Source: an uncultured Bacteroidota bacterium
Lineage (GTDB): Bacteria > Bacteroidota > Bacteroidia > Bacteroidales > F082
Length of the DNA: 39,441 nt
Reading direction: 5' to 3'
Assembly (NCBI GenBank): GCA_937901015.1
Contig: CALCGQ010000198.1
Coordinates: forward strand, 1 to 39,441
Shown here: piece after piece, positions 16,712 through 25,926 of the stretch
How the letters are laid out: each line of letters begins with the position of its first letter
Position numbering within the stretch: position 1 is the first letter of the stretch
Position numbers and translations under genes: made by a program
The notes under the pieces: generated by a model
Told to the model about the DNA's origin: nothing
The model's database searches: none
The model's input: the letters and a program-made list of their open reading frames with translations, nothing else

Positions 16712-18526
16712 TTATCTAATTTTATCAAGCCACTCTTTAGCTTTTTTATATTCGTTGCTTTTTAAACCAAATTTCCTTTTTCTATAGCTAAGCGATTCTG
16801 AAAAATGCTCTTTTGCAAGACTCATCTGACCATCATAATAATATGATTGAGCTATGGAGTATCTTGAATCATCAAATTCTTCGGAACCCTGACCGAATAG
16901 CTTTTCTCTAATTTCCATGGCTATTTTATGGTTTTTTATGGCAAGATCTAGTTTATTGTCCCAATAATATGATAGTCCAAGTCTATTATAACAGTTTGCT
17001 ACTGATGCATTTTCCAAGCCATATAATTCTAGTCTGATATCTAGGGCTTGGGAAAAATGATCAACAGATTGATCGTATTCTTCTAACCAGTAATAGTCTA
17101 AACCAAGATCATAATGTGACCATGCTGAAAGCTCTTTTTCATCTATGTTTGAATAGGAAATCAGAGCCTTCTGGTGATATCTTATGGCATCTTCATAGTT
17201 ATCCTGATGATACATAACATCACCCAGTTGTGAGTATGATCTTGCAGTGTCAAAATAATCTTGACCATGTATACTAACAAAACCATCTATTGACTCTTCT
17301 AGATATTTTTCAGCTTCAGTATATTCTTCTAGAGTCTTGGAAGTTGTTCCAAGTTTAAAATTAATTGTAGCTATGGTTTCTGTCTTTTCATCACTATCGA
17401 ACATCTGTTCACATAGTTTAAGTGCATAACTATATGTGCGAAGTGCTTCAGCAAAATCTTTAATTTCAATGCATGTATCGCCAGAAGCGATAACTTCATC
17501 AACTTCGGTTTTTATTTCGTCATAGTTATCCTGAGAATCGTCTGGTTTAGATGTTGGATTTATCACTTCAGAATTGGTCAAACTATCAATTTCTGCTTGA
17601 GTGTCAATAGCAAGATTTTCCATTTTAAGGGCATCCTCACTATATTCTCCCTCTACTTCAGTATAAATATCAAGGGCAGTTTTAAAATTTGGCAGAGCCT
17701 TTTTGTACTGTGATTTTTGTTGATAAACTAACCCTAAGTTATGATAAACTTCAGCCACACTTGTATGAATATCTCCATGTATATACTTTCGTATATCAAG
17801 AGAGTTTTCGTAATGGATTATAGCTTTATCATATTGACAATCATAATAATAGTCTTTTGCTAAATCAAAGCTAATTGCAGCCACTCCTTCATTATGATCA
17901 TCATCTTCATTCAATTCTTGTTGTAATTTCAGGGCCTTAGAATGATGAGTTATTGCAAGTTCATATTCTGAATCCATATAATAATCCTGCCCAAGTTGAT
18001 AGTAGGATATTACCACATCCACATCATCTTCCCCATAATTTTTAATTCTTATGGCTAGAGATTTTTTATGATTAGAAATTGCTTTTTTATACTCATTATT
18101 CATGTAGTAATTTGTCCCAATCTCATAATATAAATCCCCTACATCCGGATGTTCTTCTCCAAGCTCTTTAATTTTTGTTTTGAGCTCTTTTTTATCTTTG
18201 ATTATAGCCTCTTCATACTCGTTAAGTACTTTTTTTTGAGAAGGATAGATACGTTTAATTTCCTCAACAGAGCCTAATTTGGTAGATTTACTTCTTTTGG
18301 GTTTTTCAGTTGGAGGAGATGGAGCTTTGCCCATTACTTTTCTAGAACTAAGGTTAGTGATTTCAAAAAGTAGTTTATCCCTTATTATAGATGATGCTAT
18401 GCCGAGTTCCTTCAGCTCATTGGTTGTGGTAACTTTTGTTAACTCACTCCATGTAACATTTTTATTTTCAAATAGTTTTGAATATTCCTGAAGTCCTATT
18501 TCTTTTAACCAGTTATTAATATTCAT
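16712..18526 (-). CDS. SAM-domain protein with kinesin-light-chain-type TPR repeats
   Basis: A 604-residue cytoplasmic protein. Residues about 3-58 form a sterile alpha motif domain: WLKEIGLQEYSKLFENKNV, then a Leu-rich part ending in LKELGIASSIIRDKLL. SAM domains self-associate or bind other SAM domains. A basic linker follows (KPKRSKSTK). From about residue 105 there are two TPR arrays with a period near 42 residues, split by a linker around 310-345, with repeated A-YY-G-Y--A---H--SL-IR signatures such as YYQLGQDYYMDSEYELAITH. This is the kinesin light chain/NB-ARC-partner class of TPR. No catalytic domain is visible, so it is likely a scaffold. Gaps of 36 bases to both neighbours indicate one operon. 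Confidence 0.82.
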   Translation of the reverse strand: MNINNWLKEIGLQEYSKLFENKNVTWSELTKVTTTNELKELGIASSIIRDKLLFEITNLSSRKVMGKAPSPPTEKPKRSKSTKLGSVEEIKRIYPSQKKVLNEYEEAIIKDKKELKTKIKELGEEHPDVGDLYYEIGTNYYMNNEYKKAISNHKKSLAIRIKNYGEDDVDVVISYYQLGQDYYMDSEYELAITHHSKALKLQQELNEDDDHNEGVAAISFDLAKDYYYDCQYDKAIIHYENSLDIRKYIHGDIHTSVAEVYHNLGLVYQQKSQYKKALPNFKTALDIYTEVEGEYSEDALKMENLAIDTQAEIDSLTNSEVINPTSKPDDSQDNYDEIKTEVDEVIASGDTCIEIKDFAEALRTYSYALKLCEQMFDSDEKTETIATINFKLGTTSKTLEEYTEAEKYLEESIDGFVSIHGQDYFDTARSYSQLGDVMYHQDNYEDAIRYHQKALISYSNIDEKELSAWSHYDLGLDYYWLEEYDQSVDHFSQALDIRLELYGLENASVANCYNRLGLSYYWDNKLDLAIKNHKIAMEIREKLFGQGSEEFDDSRYSIAQSYYYDGQMSLAKEHFSESLSYRKRKFGLKSNEYKKAKEWLDKIR

Positions 18527-18562
18527 CTTTGTAACAACTCTTTATTCTATCTAATATTTATT

Positions 18563-19411
18563 TTAATTAGGGTGTAGTCTTGGGATTTCATCATCGGCAC
18601 TTTTTGTGCGTTTCCTTCGCCTTCTTGTAATTTTTGGCTTTCTTTTTACAGTGCTGGGTTTATCATCTGATGAAAAATTAAAGCTGGGAGAGTTATCGTT
18701 GTTATCCTCCCAATCGATCAAATCTGCTTTAAAATCTCTAAACCCACCTGATAGAATTGTACCGGCTGTTTCTTCGTCTTCATCATCATCATTTCTTCGT
18801 CTTCTTCTTTTAGAAGAAAAGAATAGCCACCAGACTACTTTAATGATAATGTAGACAACAGCAACAAATACGATTATGGATAAAGTAATAACTGTTAGGT
18901 TTGCCATCACTATGCATAACATGCTATAAACGAATATTCTTATTGGGGCATACTTTCCATGCATCTTAAAACTTTCGATACATATCATCACGAATAATGC
19001 TATGTATAGCAGAGTTATTATATTCATGAAATTTACAAATGTTCCCGAAGTGAATAATCCCAATATACCTTTCTCACTTAAAAACTCAAGTGAGTAGTAT
19101 GAGTATACAGCTGATCGATTTGCTAGTGAAGCTATAAATATCAATATTGATATAAACGATGAAGTTTTAAGTGCCCACCAGTTTCTTTTGAAATAACCAT
19201 CATGACCTAGAATAATTGCATAGAAGTATTCAGGTATCATCCCAATGGTAAAGGGTATCCGATAATACAATTGAAGTCCATCGTATGATGAATTGCTTTT
19301 ATTAGAAAAGTAATTGTCCATTCTGGTTGCACCAATTAATCCATATCTAGCACTTACTGCCAATAAGAATACTGAAACTGCAAACACAATAATTGAAATT
19401 AAAAAACTCAT
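18563..19411 (-). CDS. Polytopic membrane protein with charged C-terminal tail (unknown family)
   Basis: A 282-residue protein that I do not recognise. About five or six hydrophobic helices occupy residues 1-200, and the C-terminal 80 residues are soluble, very polar and low in complexity: a polybasic patch (KRRRRR) just after the last helix, an acidic patch (DDDEDEE), then two more basic patches (KRKPKITRRRRKR). The positive patch after the helix predicts that the tail is cytoplasmic, where it could contact the SAM-TPR or SUKH-TPR proteins encoded next (inference). Its start overlaps the stop of the upstream membrane protein gene by one base (TAATG), implying coupled translation. Confidence 0.7.
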   Translation of the reverse strand: MSFLISIIVFAVSVFLLAVSARYGLIGATRMDNYFSNKSNSSYDGLQLYYRIPFTIGMIPEYFYAIILGHDGYFKRNWWALKTSSFISILIFIASLANRSAVYSYYSLEFLSEKGILGLFTSGTFVNFMNIITLLYIALFVMICIESFKMHGKYAPIRIFVYSMLCIVMANLTVITLSIIVFVAVVYIIIKVVWWLFFSSKRRRRRNDDDEDEETAGTILSGGFRDFKADLIDWEDNNDNSPSFNFSSDDKPSTVKRKPKITRRRRKRTKSADDEIPRLHPN

Positions 19412-19914
19412 TATCTAATTGTTAAGATTTTTTTAAAATTCTTGAAAACATATATAACAAATATCAATAATACAATTGATTGTATTAGTAATCCTGAGAA
19501 CATACCGGTGTAGAAATACAGTATCATTACTGGGGTAAGAATTAATATCCGTATAACACCACTGTTTGGTTTATAATTTGAGAATGAGATATATGCATTT
19601 ATCAAAAGGAGAACTACAAAAACAACGTAAAAAGTATATTCTGCTATTTGCCAATAAGATTCAGAATCGGGGCTCAATTGAGCTGGCTTAAAAAACCACG
19701 CAGTCACCATTATAGTACCAAGAAGAAAGGAAATAAGCAACATCCAACTTCCCCAGGCATTTCCTTTTTCAAAACCCGTTTTAGGCTTAAAGATGGTCTC
19801 AACTTTCTCATAATACTTGATGCCAAGAAACAGTATTATAATCCACACAAACAATATTAAGTAGTGGTACCATTCAGTCATACTCATGAGATTGGAAAAA
19901 AACAGTGTCTCCAT
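19411..19914 (-). CDS. Small polytopic membrane protein (unknown family)
   Basis: A 167-residue protein that I do not recognise. It has about five hydrophobic helices (near residues 15-35, 55-75, 88-108, 120-138, 140-158) joined by short loops, and no soluble domain or obvious catalytic residue. The last bases overlap the start of the next membrane protein gene as TAATG, so the two probably form a complex. It lies 27 bases after the channel-like gene in the seven-gene operon. Confidence 0.7.
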   Translation of the reverse strand: METLFFSNLMSMTEWYHYLILFVWIIILFLGIKYYEKVETIFKPKTGFEKGNAWGSWMLLISFLLGTIMVTAWFFKPAQLSPDSESYWQIAEYTFYVVFVVLLLINAYISFSNYKPNSGVIRILILTPVMILYFYTGMFSGLLIQSIVLLIFVIYVFKNFKKILTIR

Positions 19915-19941
19915 AATTATTGGTTATTTATTTATAACAAA

Positions 19942-21798
19942 CTATGCGCTTTGCAATACCTGACTCAGTAATGTAATTGTAAATATCGTTAGTAAGAACC
20001 AACCAACTATTCCTTCTATTATAGAAAGATACATTGCAAACCATTCATCTTCTTCTGGCATTGCTCCAAATCCAATCACAACAAAACTATTTAAGCTAAG
20101 GACTAGTGAGTTTAAGAACTTAACAATAATAACATATATTAAAAACAGAGAAGATATCAGCAGTATTAGAAAACCCGACCATAGTTTTCCTGATTTAGTT
20201 TTAATTCCCGCCCAACTTCCTGAATGAAAGTTGAATAGTTTTAATAAGCTTGGAATTATATCATATCTAAACTTACCAAGAAAATGCAACGGACCACCAA
20301 ATAGTTTTAGGATTCTTGGCATTTCCTTGCCTTCAGATTGGTACTTCTTTCGCAATTCCTGAATATCATTATTGTCGAGAGTGATCTCTTTTGTAAAAAC
20401 GGCATCAATGGGCTGGTCAGTTGTGATGTATTCGGAAAATCGACTAAATTGATGCAGGTAATATCTGTAATTCATTCCATCCCACCTTGAAAATGAAAAC
20501 ATGTACAAAACTGTGAAAATCATCAATATCCATAAGGATTGGATTAGTGATTTTCCCGGGTTTGTGGCATAATCTGAGAAAAACTTAAGAAAGACATTTA
20601 GCTTGTAATTTATTAAATTGTTAAATGAAGGGTTTATTTTCTGTGTGTGTGCCTGTTTCCGCGTTTCAATATCCTTTATCTCAACATAGGAACCATTAGC
20701 AGAAGTTATGTCACCACGTCCATGATACAACCCGTTAAATTTACTGTAAGCACTTATAAGATCGTTGTAACTAAGATTATTTGATAGCTCAAGGTCGCTA
20801 ACCGCCTGGTACGGGATAATTAGTTCAGAATCCTCTTTATGGAAAATGGCAAACTTTTCACCCCCAAGATTATACCAAGGTACATTCGTATTAGATTCGG
20901 GGAAATCAAAATTTAGAATCCCGATATAATTCTCAACATAAAGCGAATCTATCAACAATGACTTGCTTACTTCGGCATAACTAAGGTTCAAAGTTTGTAG
21001 ATGATTTCTGAACATTGTTAATTCATTAATCTCAGAACCTTCAAGATTTATTGAGAAAATATTTTTTATACCATTGTTTTTGAAGGTATTTTGATCAAGC
21101 ACTAAGCTCTCAATGGATAAAGCATTGAGGTTAAGCATATAATATGTTTGCTCATAATCACGTTCAGAGAATTCAATTGAATCTGCCATAAACTCACAAT
21201 TCACAATTGATAATTCTCCAATTGGGTTGTCAATGGTGAAAGTGGTGTGGAATTGGTTTTTATTGACTTTTAGACTTTTAATCTGAAAAGATTCACCTCT
21301 AAAGGAGACATCATTAAAAAACTTACAATTTTCAATAATTGTAGGATAACTACTTATCTGAAAGCAATTGTTGAATTCAATTGGTGATAAGAATTCACAT
21401 CCAACAATATTGAGTTTTGAAAAATCCCACCAGCTGAACACCAATGGAGAATTTTCGGAGAGATTTATCTTACAATTATAAAAATAGACTTTCTTAGGTG
21501 ATCTGTTTTTTTGTGATAAACTGTAAAGACTAAAAAAGACTTTATCAATAAGAAATCCATCATCTGATTCATCATTAATGATTTCATAATCGCTAATAAT
21601 AATCTCAACTTCTTCTGATTGCATTAATTTGTTAAGAGTGGTGAGGTTGATTGTTTCTCTTTCATTATTTTCAACAAACTCTTCTTCCTCAACAACTTCC
21701 TCTTCCTGTAGTATCGGAATGTTTGCTTGCAAATTTAACCAGCAAATAGTTGATAGAAAGATGATTACAAATCCTAAAAAGTAAGTGCTTTTTCTCAT
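19942..21798 (-). CDS. Beta-helix protein fused to a K+-channel-like pore with degenerate filter
   Basis: A 618-residue protein with an N-terminal hydrophobic signal or anchor (about residues 7-24), an acidic stretch (EEEVVEEEEF), then about 300 residues of short irregular repeats (IVGCEF, IIENCKFF, SIVNCEF, VLDQNTF) suggesting a right-handed beta-helix related to pentapeptide-repeat proteins. A helical segment with YHGRGDITSANGSYVE precedes a membrane helix near 410-430, and the C-terminal 90 residues hold two helices flanking VIGFGAMPE (574-582). This layout is that of pentapeptide-repeat/Ion_trans_2 channels, whose filter is TVGYGD or TLGYGD; here it is VIGFGA. The start overlaps the upstream stop by one base. 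Channel activity is uncertain. Confidence 0.68.
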   Translation of the reverse strand: MRKSTYFLGFVIIFLSTICWLNLQANIPILQEEEVVEEEEFVENNERETINLTTLNKLMQSEEVEIIISDYEIINDESDDGFLIDKVFFSLYSLSQKNRSPKKVYFYNCKINLSENSPLVFSWWDFSKLNIVGCEFLSPIEFNNCFQISSYPTIIENCKFFNDVSFRGESFQIKSLKVNKNQFHTTFTIDNPIGELSIVNCEFMADSIEFSERDYEQTYYMLNLNALSIESLVLDQNTFKNNGIKNIFSINLEGSEINELTMFRNHLQTLNLSYAEVSKSLLIDSLYVENYIGILNFDFPESNTNVPWYNLGGEKFAIFHKEDSELIIPYQAVSDLELSNNLSYNDLISAYSKFNGLYHGRGDITSANGSYVEIKDIETRKQAHTQKINPSFNNLINYKLNVFLKFFSDYATNPGKSLIQSLWILMIFTVLYMFSFSRWDGMNYRYYLHQFSRFSEYITTDQPIDAVFTKEITLDNNDIQELRKKYQSEGKEMPRILKLFGGPLHFLGKFRYDIIPSLLKLFNFHSGSWAGIKTKSGKLWSGFLILLISSLFLIYVIIVKFLNSLVLSLNSFVVIGFGAMPEEDEWFAMYLSIIEGIVGWFLLTIFTITLLSQVLQSA

Positions 21799-24407
21799 TA
21801 TGATTTCTTTAGCAATTCTGTTTTAAGGTTTATTTTTTTTACCGAATTATCGATGTCGAAGTTAAACAATAAATCACCAGAGTCTTTAAAAAGCTTAATG
21901 GAATTCATATCGAGCCAGTGTTTACCACCGCCAACATATATTCCTGAAAGTACTTCAACAAGGATATTCCCGCTTTTGTACCTAACAATTCTGATTCTTG
22001 CATCATTACCAATTTTTATCTTATCAAGAATAATTGGTTTTTCCTGAGATGTTTTAATGGTAATAATTCCTTTATCATTTTTAACAAACTTCATGCTGGT
22101 AAGATTTTCATATATTCCCGAAGCATAGTCGCTAAAATTACTGTTATAGGTGTCGAATGTAGATTTAATCTCCGATCCTTGGATCTCAATGGTGTTAGCC
22201 TTGAGTAAGTTCAATGCAGAAAATAAACCTGCTATGGTTGCTTCATATTCATTTTGCTTGAGTTTAATATCGGTTTCATGAAGTGTTACCGGAATGTTTA
22301 ATTCTGAACCAAAATCATAATTTGTAAAATCATTATTATTCATTCCTGAAGTAGCAAAAAATGAGCCCTTAATAACTGCATTTCTAGCTTGATCTATTTC
22401 CAGTCCGTAGTGATTAAAGTCTTCGCTTTGGCTATATAATTTGGCCATAATTTTTTCACCAGATGGATTAAAAATAGCCACAAACATAAAGTCAAGGTCA
22501 TGATCAAGTTTATCTATTCCGGCTTTTTTCACCCAATTTAAATTTCCGTCTAATGAATAGCTAGCTATAAAAACATCCGGGGCACCAGTGGCAGTTATTT
22601 CAGTATCCAAGAAATGCAGATCATTTTCGAAACTGCCATACAAATAGATAGTATTATTTCCATCAAAGCAAAGACTTAAGCCAATGTCGTTACCTTCTCC
22701 GGTTGCTGATTTAATCCAAACGATACGAAGATCTTTATCATATTTAGCAATAAAAACATCTCTACCATCATATTCTGAACTTATCTTATTGCCACCAAAG
22801 TCTGCTTTATCAATAAAATATCCACACACATAGTAGTTGCCTTGATTATCGGTTATTACATCCGATAATCTATCTGATTTAAAACCACCATAGTTGTTTG
22901 TAATACTCCATATTTGTTCTGAAGCTTTGTTTAATGAAGTGTTATTATCAACATCATAAATTGTAGCTCTTTCATCTTTAACAGTTGGCATAACAATACC
23001 AACAGGAGCTCCAAAAAATGTTGGGTCGGAAATGGTGAAATTTCGGTTTTTATAGTTGAAATAGTCACCGGTTGGATTATCACTAAAATCTATTGCTGTG
23101 GCCATATGGCCAGGAAACCCAACAGCAACAACCTCCTTATTAATAAGTGTTTTTACTAAATAAGAGAATAATACTGATCTATCTTCACAATCAGAAAACT
23201 GATAATGAAGCACCTCATCTGCAAAAAAGTATCTTTCAGTACCATAAGCATATTGATCGGTTTTATAACCAAATGCTTGTTGTGTAAAGCTTAATAATAA
23301 ATTGGCCGATTCGATGTCGCCTTTACCATCTAATAATGGCTCAAAAGCTTTCTTTACTGATGTTTTAGTCCTTTCACAAACCACAGAATTGAAATAAACA
23401 ATAATTTCAGAAAGAGGTATAGTCTTATAGAATCTTATCATTTCTTCATCGTAATCCAGTTTAAGAGTATGCTTAACACCTTCATATGTGAAATGGTAAT
23501 CACGACTTTTCTTTATTGGATTTGTATTAAATGGTCTGTTTATGCTAACATCCATAATGATATCAGCTTCAGGAAAATCATCTTGATATGTCTGAATTTC
23601 ATTACCATCTCCATCTATAATATAATACTTAGTCGAATTAAGTATGACAAAGTCAATATTATACATATTATATATGGAAGGCAGCAGGAGAAAAAGTTCC
23701 TTATCATTAAAACCAACTTTTGCTTTGTAACGACTTCTGTTTAACATAGTCCATTGAAATGCAATCTGTAAGTTTGGAGAGGAAGGGTAGATTTGTTGAC
23801 TACATTCCTTAATAAGCTGATAGTAAGCCCAATTATTTAAGTTAAGAGTATTGGCAACCTCACTAACCTGATAGAGAAAATGATTGTAATTAAGCTCAGC
23901 GAATTCCGTCCAAAGTTTACTAGCATTTTCCGGTGATGGCTGAGTTTCTTTAACAGCTGAGAATCTACTATCAAGGTTGAAATATAGGGGCCATCCCAGA
24001 AAGTCCACATCTATTTTTTGAATTTCAAAGTCAATATCTTCGGTTTTTTTAATCCCAGGATATGCTGGCCCTTGATAGGTAATGGCATAATTTCCAACTT
24101 CGTAATCCAGTGAATTTCCTGTTATTACAACTTCTTCAAATTCAGGAATGTTATCTGGCTTTGGAGATAGAGTTTGAACTTCACCTTTTTCTATAGTTTG
24201 CGAAGAGAAACCATCAGTGAGATAGTTTGAAAAATCAATATCTATTTGAACTACAAAATCATCAAACTTTTGTTGGGTTTCTTTTTCAAACGTTGAATAT
24301 TCTTCACGAATCTGCTTTTTAAAGTCCTCAAAGGTTTGAGACAAAAGAGGACTGTTAAAAAACAAAATAGAGGTGACCCAAACAACAATTATTGCTGGCC
24401 TTTTCAT
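21798..24407 (-). CDS. Secreted transglutaminase-like protein with SBBP-type beta-propeller repeats
   Basis: An 869-residue exported protein (signal peptide ending near residue 23, LLSQ). Residues about 370-470 resemble a transglutaminase-like cysteine peptidase core: Cys407 in FSDCEDRS, His434 in GHMATA and Asp461 in TISDPT, the expected Cys-His-Asp order. Residues about 500-660 contain SBBP-type beta-propeller repeats (DNQGNYYVCGYF, DVFIAKYD, FDGNNTIYLYGSF, DVFIASYSLDGNLNW). The N-terminal 350 residues are mixed and I recognise no family; the C-terminal 180 are beta-rich. It lies 17 bases after the LPP20-like gene and overlaps the channel-like gene by one base (TAATG). Probably periplasmic or surface-bound; enzymatic activity is inferred from the triad only. 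Confidence 0.65.
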   Translation of the reverse strand: MKRPAIIVVWVTSILFFNSPLLSQTFEDFKKQIREEYSTFEKETQQKFDDFVVQIDIDFSNYLTDGFSSQTIEKGEVQTLSPKPDNIPEFEEVVITGNSLDYEVGNYAITYQGPAYPGIKKTEDIDFEIQKIDVDFLGWPLYFNLDSRFSAVKETQPSPENASKLWTEFAELNYNHFLYQVSEVANTLNLNNWAYYQLIKECSQQIYPSSPNLQIAFQWTMLNRSRYKAKVGFNDKELFLLLPSIYNMYNIDFVILNSTKYYIIDGDGNEIQTYQDDFPEADIIMDVSINRPFNTNPIKKSRDYHFTYEGVKHTLKLDYDEEMIRFYKTIPLSEIIVYFNSVVCERTKTSVKKAFEPLLDGKGDIESANLLLSFTQQAFGYKTDQYAYGTERYFFADEVLHYQFSDCEDRSVLFSYLVKTLINKEVVAVGFPGHMATAIDFSDNPTGDYFNYKNRNFTISDPTFFGAPVGIVMPTVKDERATIYDVDNNTSLNKASEQIWSITNNYGGFKSDRLSDVITDNQGNYYVCGYFIDKADFGGNKISSEYDGRDVFIAKYDKDLRIVWIKSATGEGNDIGLSLCFDGNNTIYLYGSFENDLHFLDTEITATGAPDVFIASYSLDGNLNWVKKAGIDKLDHDLDFMFVAIFNPSGEKIMAKLYSQSEDFNHYGLEIDQARNAVIKGSFFATSGMNNNDFTNYDFGSELNIPVTLHETDIKLKQNEYEATIAGLFSALNLLKANTIEIQGSEIKSTFDTYNSNFSDYASGIYENLTSMKFVKNDKGIITIKTSQEKPIILDKIKIGNDARIRIVRYKSGNILVEVLSGIYVGGGKHWLDMNSIKLFKDSGDLLFNFDIDNSVKKINLKTELLKKS

Positions 24408-24424
24408 ATTATATGTGTTTGGTC

Positions 24425-25069
24425 CTAAAAGTCAAGAATAGTGTTAAGTTGCTCAGATTGAATCTTTGCCTTATCCTTCAATTCCTTTTTGATAATATCT
24501 TTCGCCATATTTATAGCTTCATCATAAGAATAGGACATGGTTACAAACACCTCAGTGTTTTTGCCAATTGTTTTATCGGCTTCAAATAGTGTTGATGTGC
24601 GACCCATCTTTGATCCTACTATGGATTTAAAGGTAGCTACGGTTTCTGTTACGGATGCAGCTTCCTCAGCATTTAATTGCGCATTAGCGATTGTAGTTTC
24701 AATTAAACCCGCCACTTCTGTTCCTATTTGTCCGGCCAAGTTCACTTTTGCCACCTCATATGCTTGAAGTTTAGCAGCAGAATGAGTTTCTCCAACAGCA
24801 CGGGCATCAGCTACAAACCACATTTTATTTCCCTTATCGTCGGTTTCATAGCGTTTAATCCATGTTGCTTCAATTTGCTTATCCATTGGCATTTGTCCGG
24901 GAGCAACTTTAAAGCCATCCTTTTTAAGTTTTTTAGCTTCCTTTCTAGCTTGTTTGATTGCTTTGTCTTTGATTTCTTTTTTAATCTCTTTTTCACTTTG
25001 GGCAATACCTGGCATAGCAATTAATAGTGCCAAGGTAATTACAACTAGATTAATGGTCTTTTTCATCAT
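24425..25069 (-). CDS. Secreted LPP20-like protein
   Basis: A 214-residue protein with a signal peptide (cleavage near residue 23, GIAQ), a highly charged Lys/Glu helix (residues 25-52), then a segment with the look of LPP20-type domains: conserved W-F-ADARAVGE and a helix rich in Ala (AKLQAYEVAKVNLAGQIGTE). LPP20-like proteins are often encoded with CsgG-like proteins in Bacteroidota, and a CsgG-like gene lies on the divergent side. There is no lipobox. Two adjacent ATGs (25069 and 25066) could start it. It is the first gene of the seven-gene leftward operon, with a -7 box at 25116-25123. Confidence 0.62.
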   Translation of the reverse strand: MMKKTINLVVITLALLIAMPGIAQSEKEIKKEIKDKAIKQARKEAKKLKKDGFKVAPGQMPMDKQIEATWIKRYETDDKGNKMWFVADARAVGETHSAAKLQAYEVAKVNLAGQIGTEVAGLIETTIANAQLNAEEAASVTETVATFKSIVGSKMGRTSTLFEADKTIGKNTEVFVTMSYSYDEAINMAKDIIKKELKDKAKIQSEQLNTILDF

Positions 25070-25115
25070 ATTGGTTTAATTTGAGTTTTAATTTAGAATT
25101 GTTAAAAATTCACAT

Positions 25116-25123
25116 CAAATATA
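25116..25123 (-). promoter_or_regulatory. Putative -7 box (TATATTTG) for the seven-gene leftward operon
   Basis: On the minus strand this is an exact TAnnTTTG match, giving a leader of about 40 bases to the ATG at 25069. No clear -33 TTTG is visible. On the plus strand the only candidate for the divergent gene is TAGTTTTA (25166-25173), one mismatch away. Confidence 0.5.
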
Positions 25124-25189
25124 GAAAAAAATATTGTATTGTTATAAAATTAACAATAAATAATGTAGTTTTACAATTAATTACTGCTA

Positions 25190-25915
25190 ATGACAACATT
25201 TTCGACTCAAATATTTTCTTGTCCCCATTGTAATAAAAGGATGTATACATATGAGCTATCTTCTTATCATGTATATAGTTCCGAGGTTTATTCAGATGGG
25301 TATGTTGATAATAATCCACCTGTTTCCTTAAATAAGCAGATTGTTATATGCCATTATTGTCATAGAGAGATTTGGAGAGAAGATATCTCATTTGAAGAAT
25401 CATATTCAACAAATGATCTACCTAAATGTAAAGATGTTTACGATTTGCCAATTGGTAAAGATTTGAATTCTAACCATAGCATTTCCACATATTATTTAAA
25501 GTTGATTGAAAATGGATTTGCCAATACTAAGGATAGAGAGATACATCTACGAACAGAAATATGGCACCTATTAAATAATACCTATAGGTATGGGGGCCAT
25601 TCCGTTTTACATCAATTATTATTAGGAAGATACAAATATGCATTGCATAGATTTAAACAAAGGAAGCAGTTTAGAAAAGAGAGCATAGAAGCGCGTATTC
25701 TTTTAAAGGAAAATCTAAAAAATCTAATAAAAATATACATCCCTGAAAATGATGATGATTGGTTGTGGGTTGCTGAAATGCAAAGGGAAATTGGTAATTT
25801 TAGACAGGCTAGTTCATCTTTGAGGAAAATCGCTACATCACCGAAGTCAGACGCATATAAACTAATAAAGAAAAAGATATTTCTAAGACAATCAAAGGTC
25901 TTCAAACTGAATTAA
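25190..25915 (+). CDS. Zinc-ribbon protein with helical C-terminal part (unknown family)
   Basis: A 241-residue cytoplasmic protein that I cannot place in a family. CPHC (residues 11-14) and a second CHYC about 48 residues later form a probable four-cysteine zinc ribbon. The remainder is helical and basic; a segment near residues 185-215 (WLWVAEMQREIGNFRQASSS) resembles a TPR hairpin. The layout, zinc ribbon then TPR-like helices, recalls DUF2225-type proteins, but the similarity is only general. It starts 120 bases from the divergent operon and ends 11 bases before the CsgG-like gene, so it heads the rightward operon. Confidence 0.65.
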   Translation: MTTFSTQIFSCPHCNKRMYTYELSSYHVYSSEVYSDGYVDNNPPVSLNKQIVICHYCHREIWREDISFEESYSTNDLPKCKDVYDLPIGKDLNSNHSISTYYLKLIENGFANTKDREIHLRTEIWHLLNNTYRYGGHSVLHQLLLGRYKYALHRFKQRKQFRKESIEARILLKENLKNLIKIYIPENDDDWLWVAEMQREIGNFRQASSSLRKIATSPKSDAYKLIKKKIFLRQSKVFKLN

Positions 25916-25926
25916 CAAATATTAAA

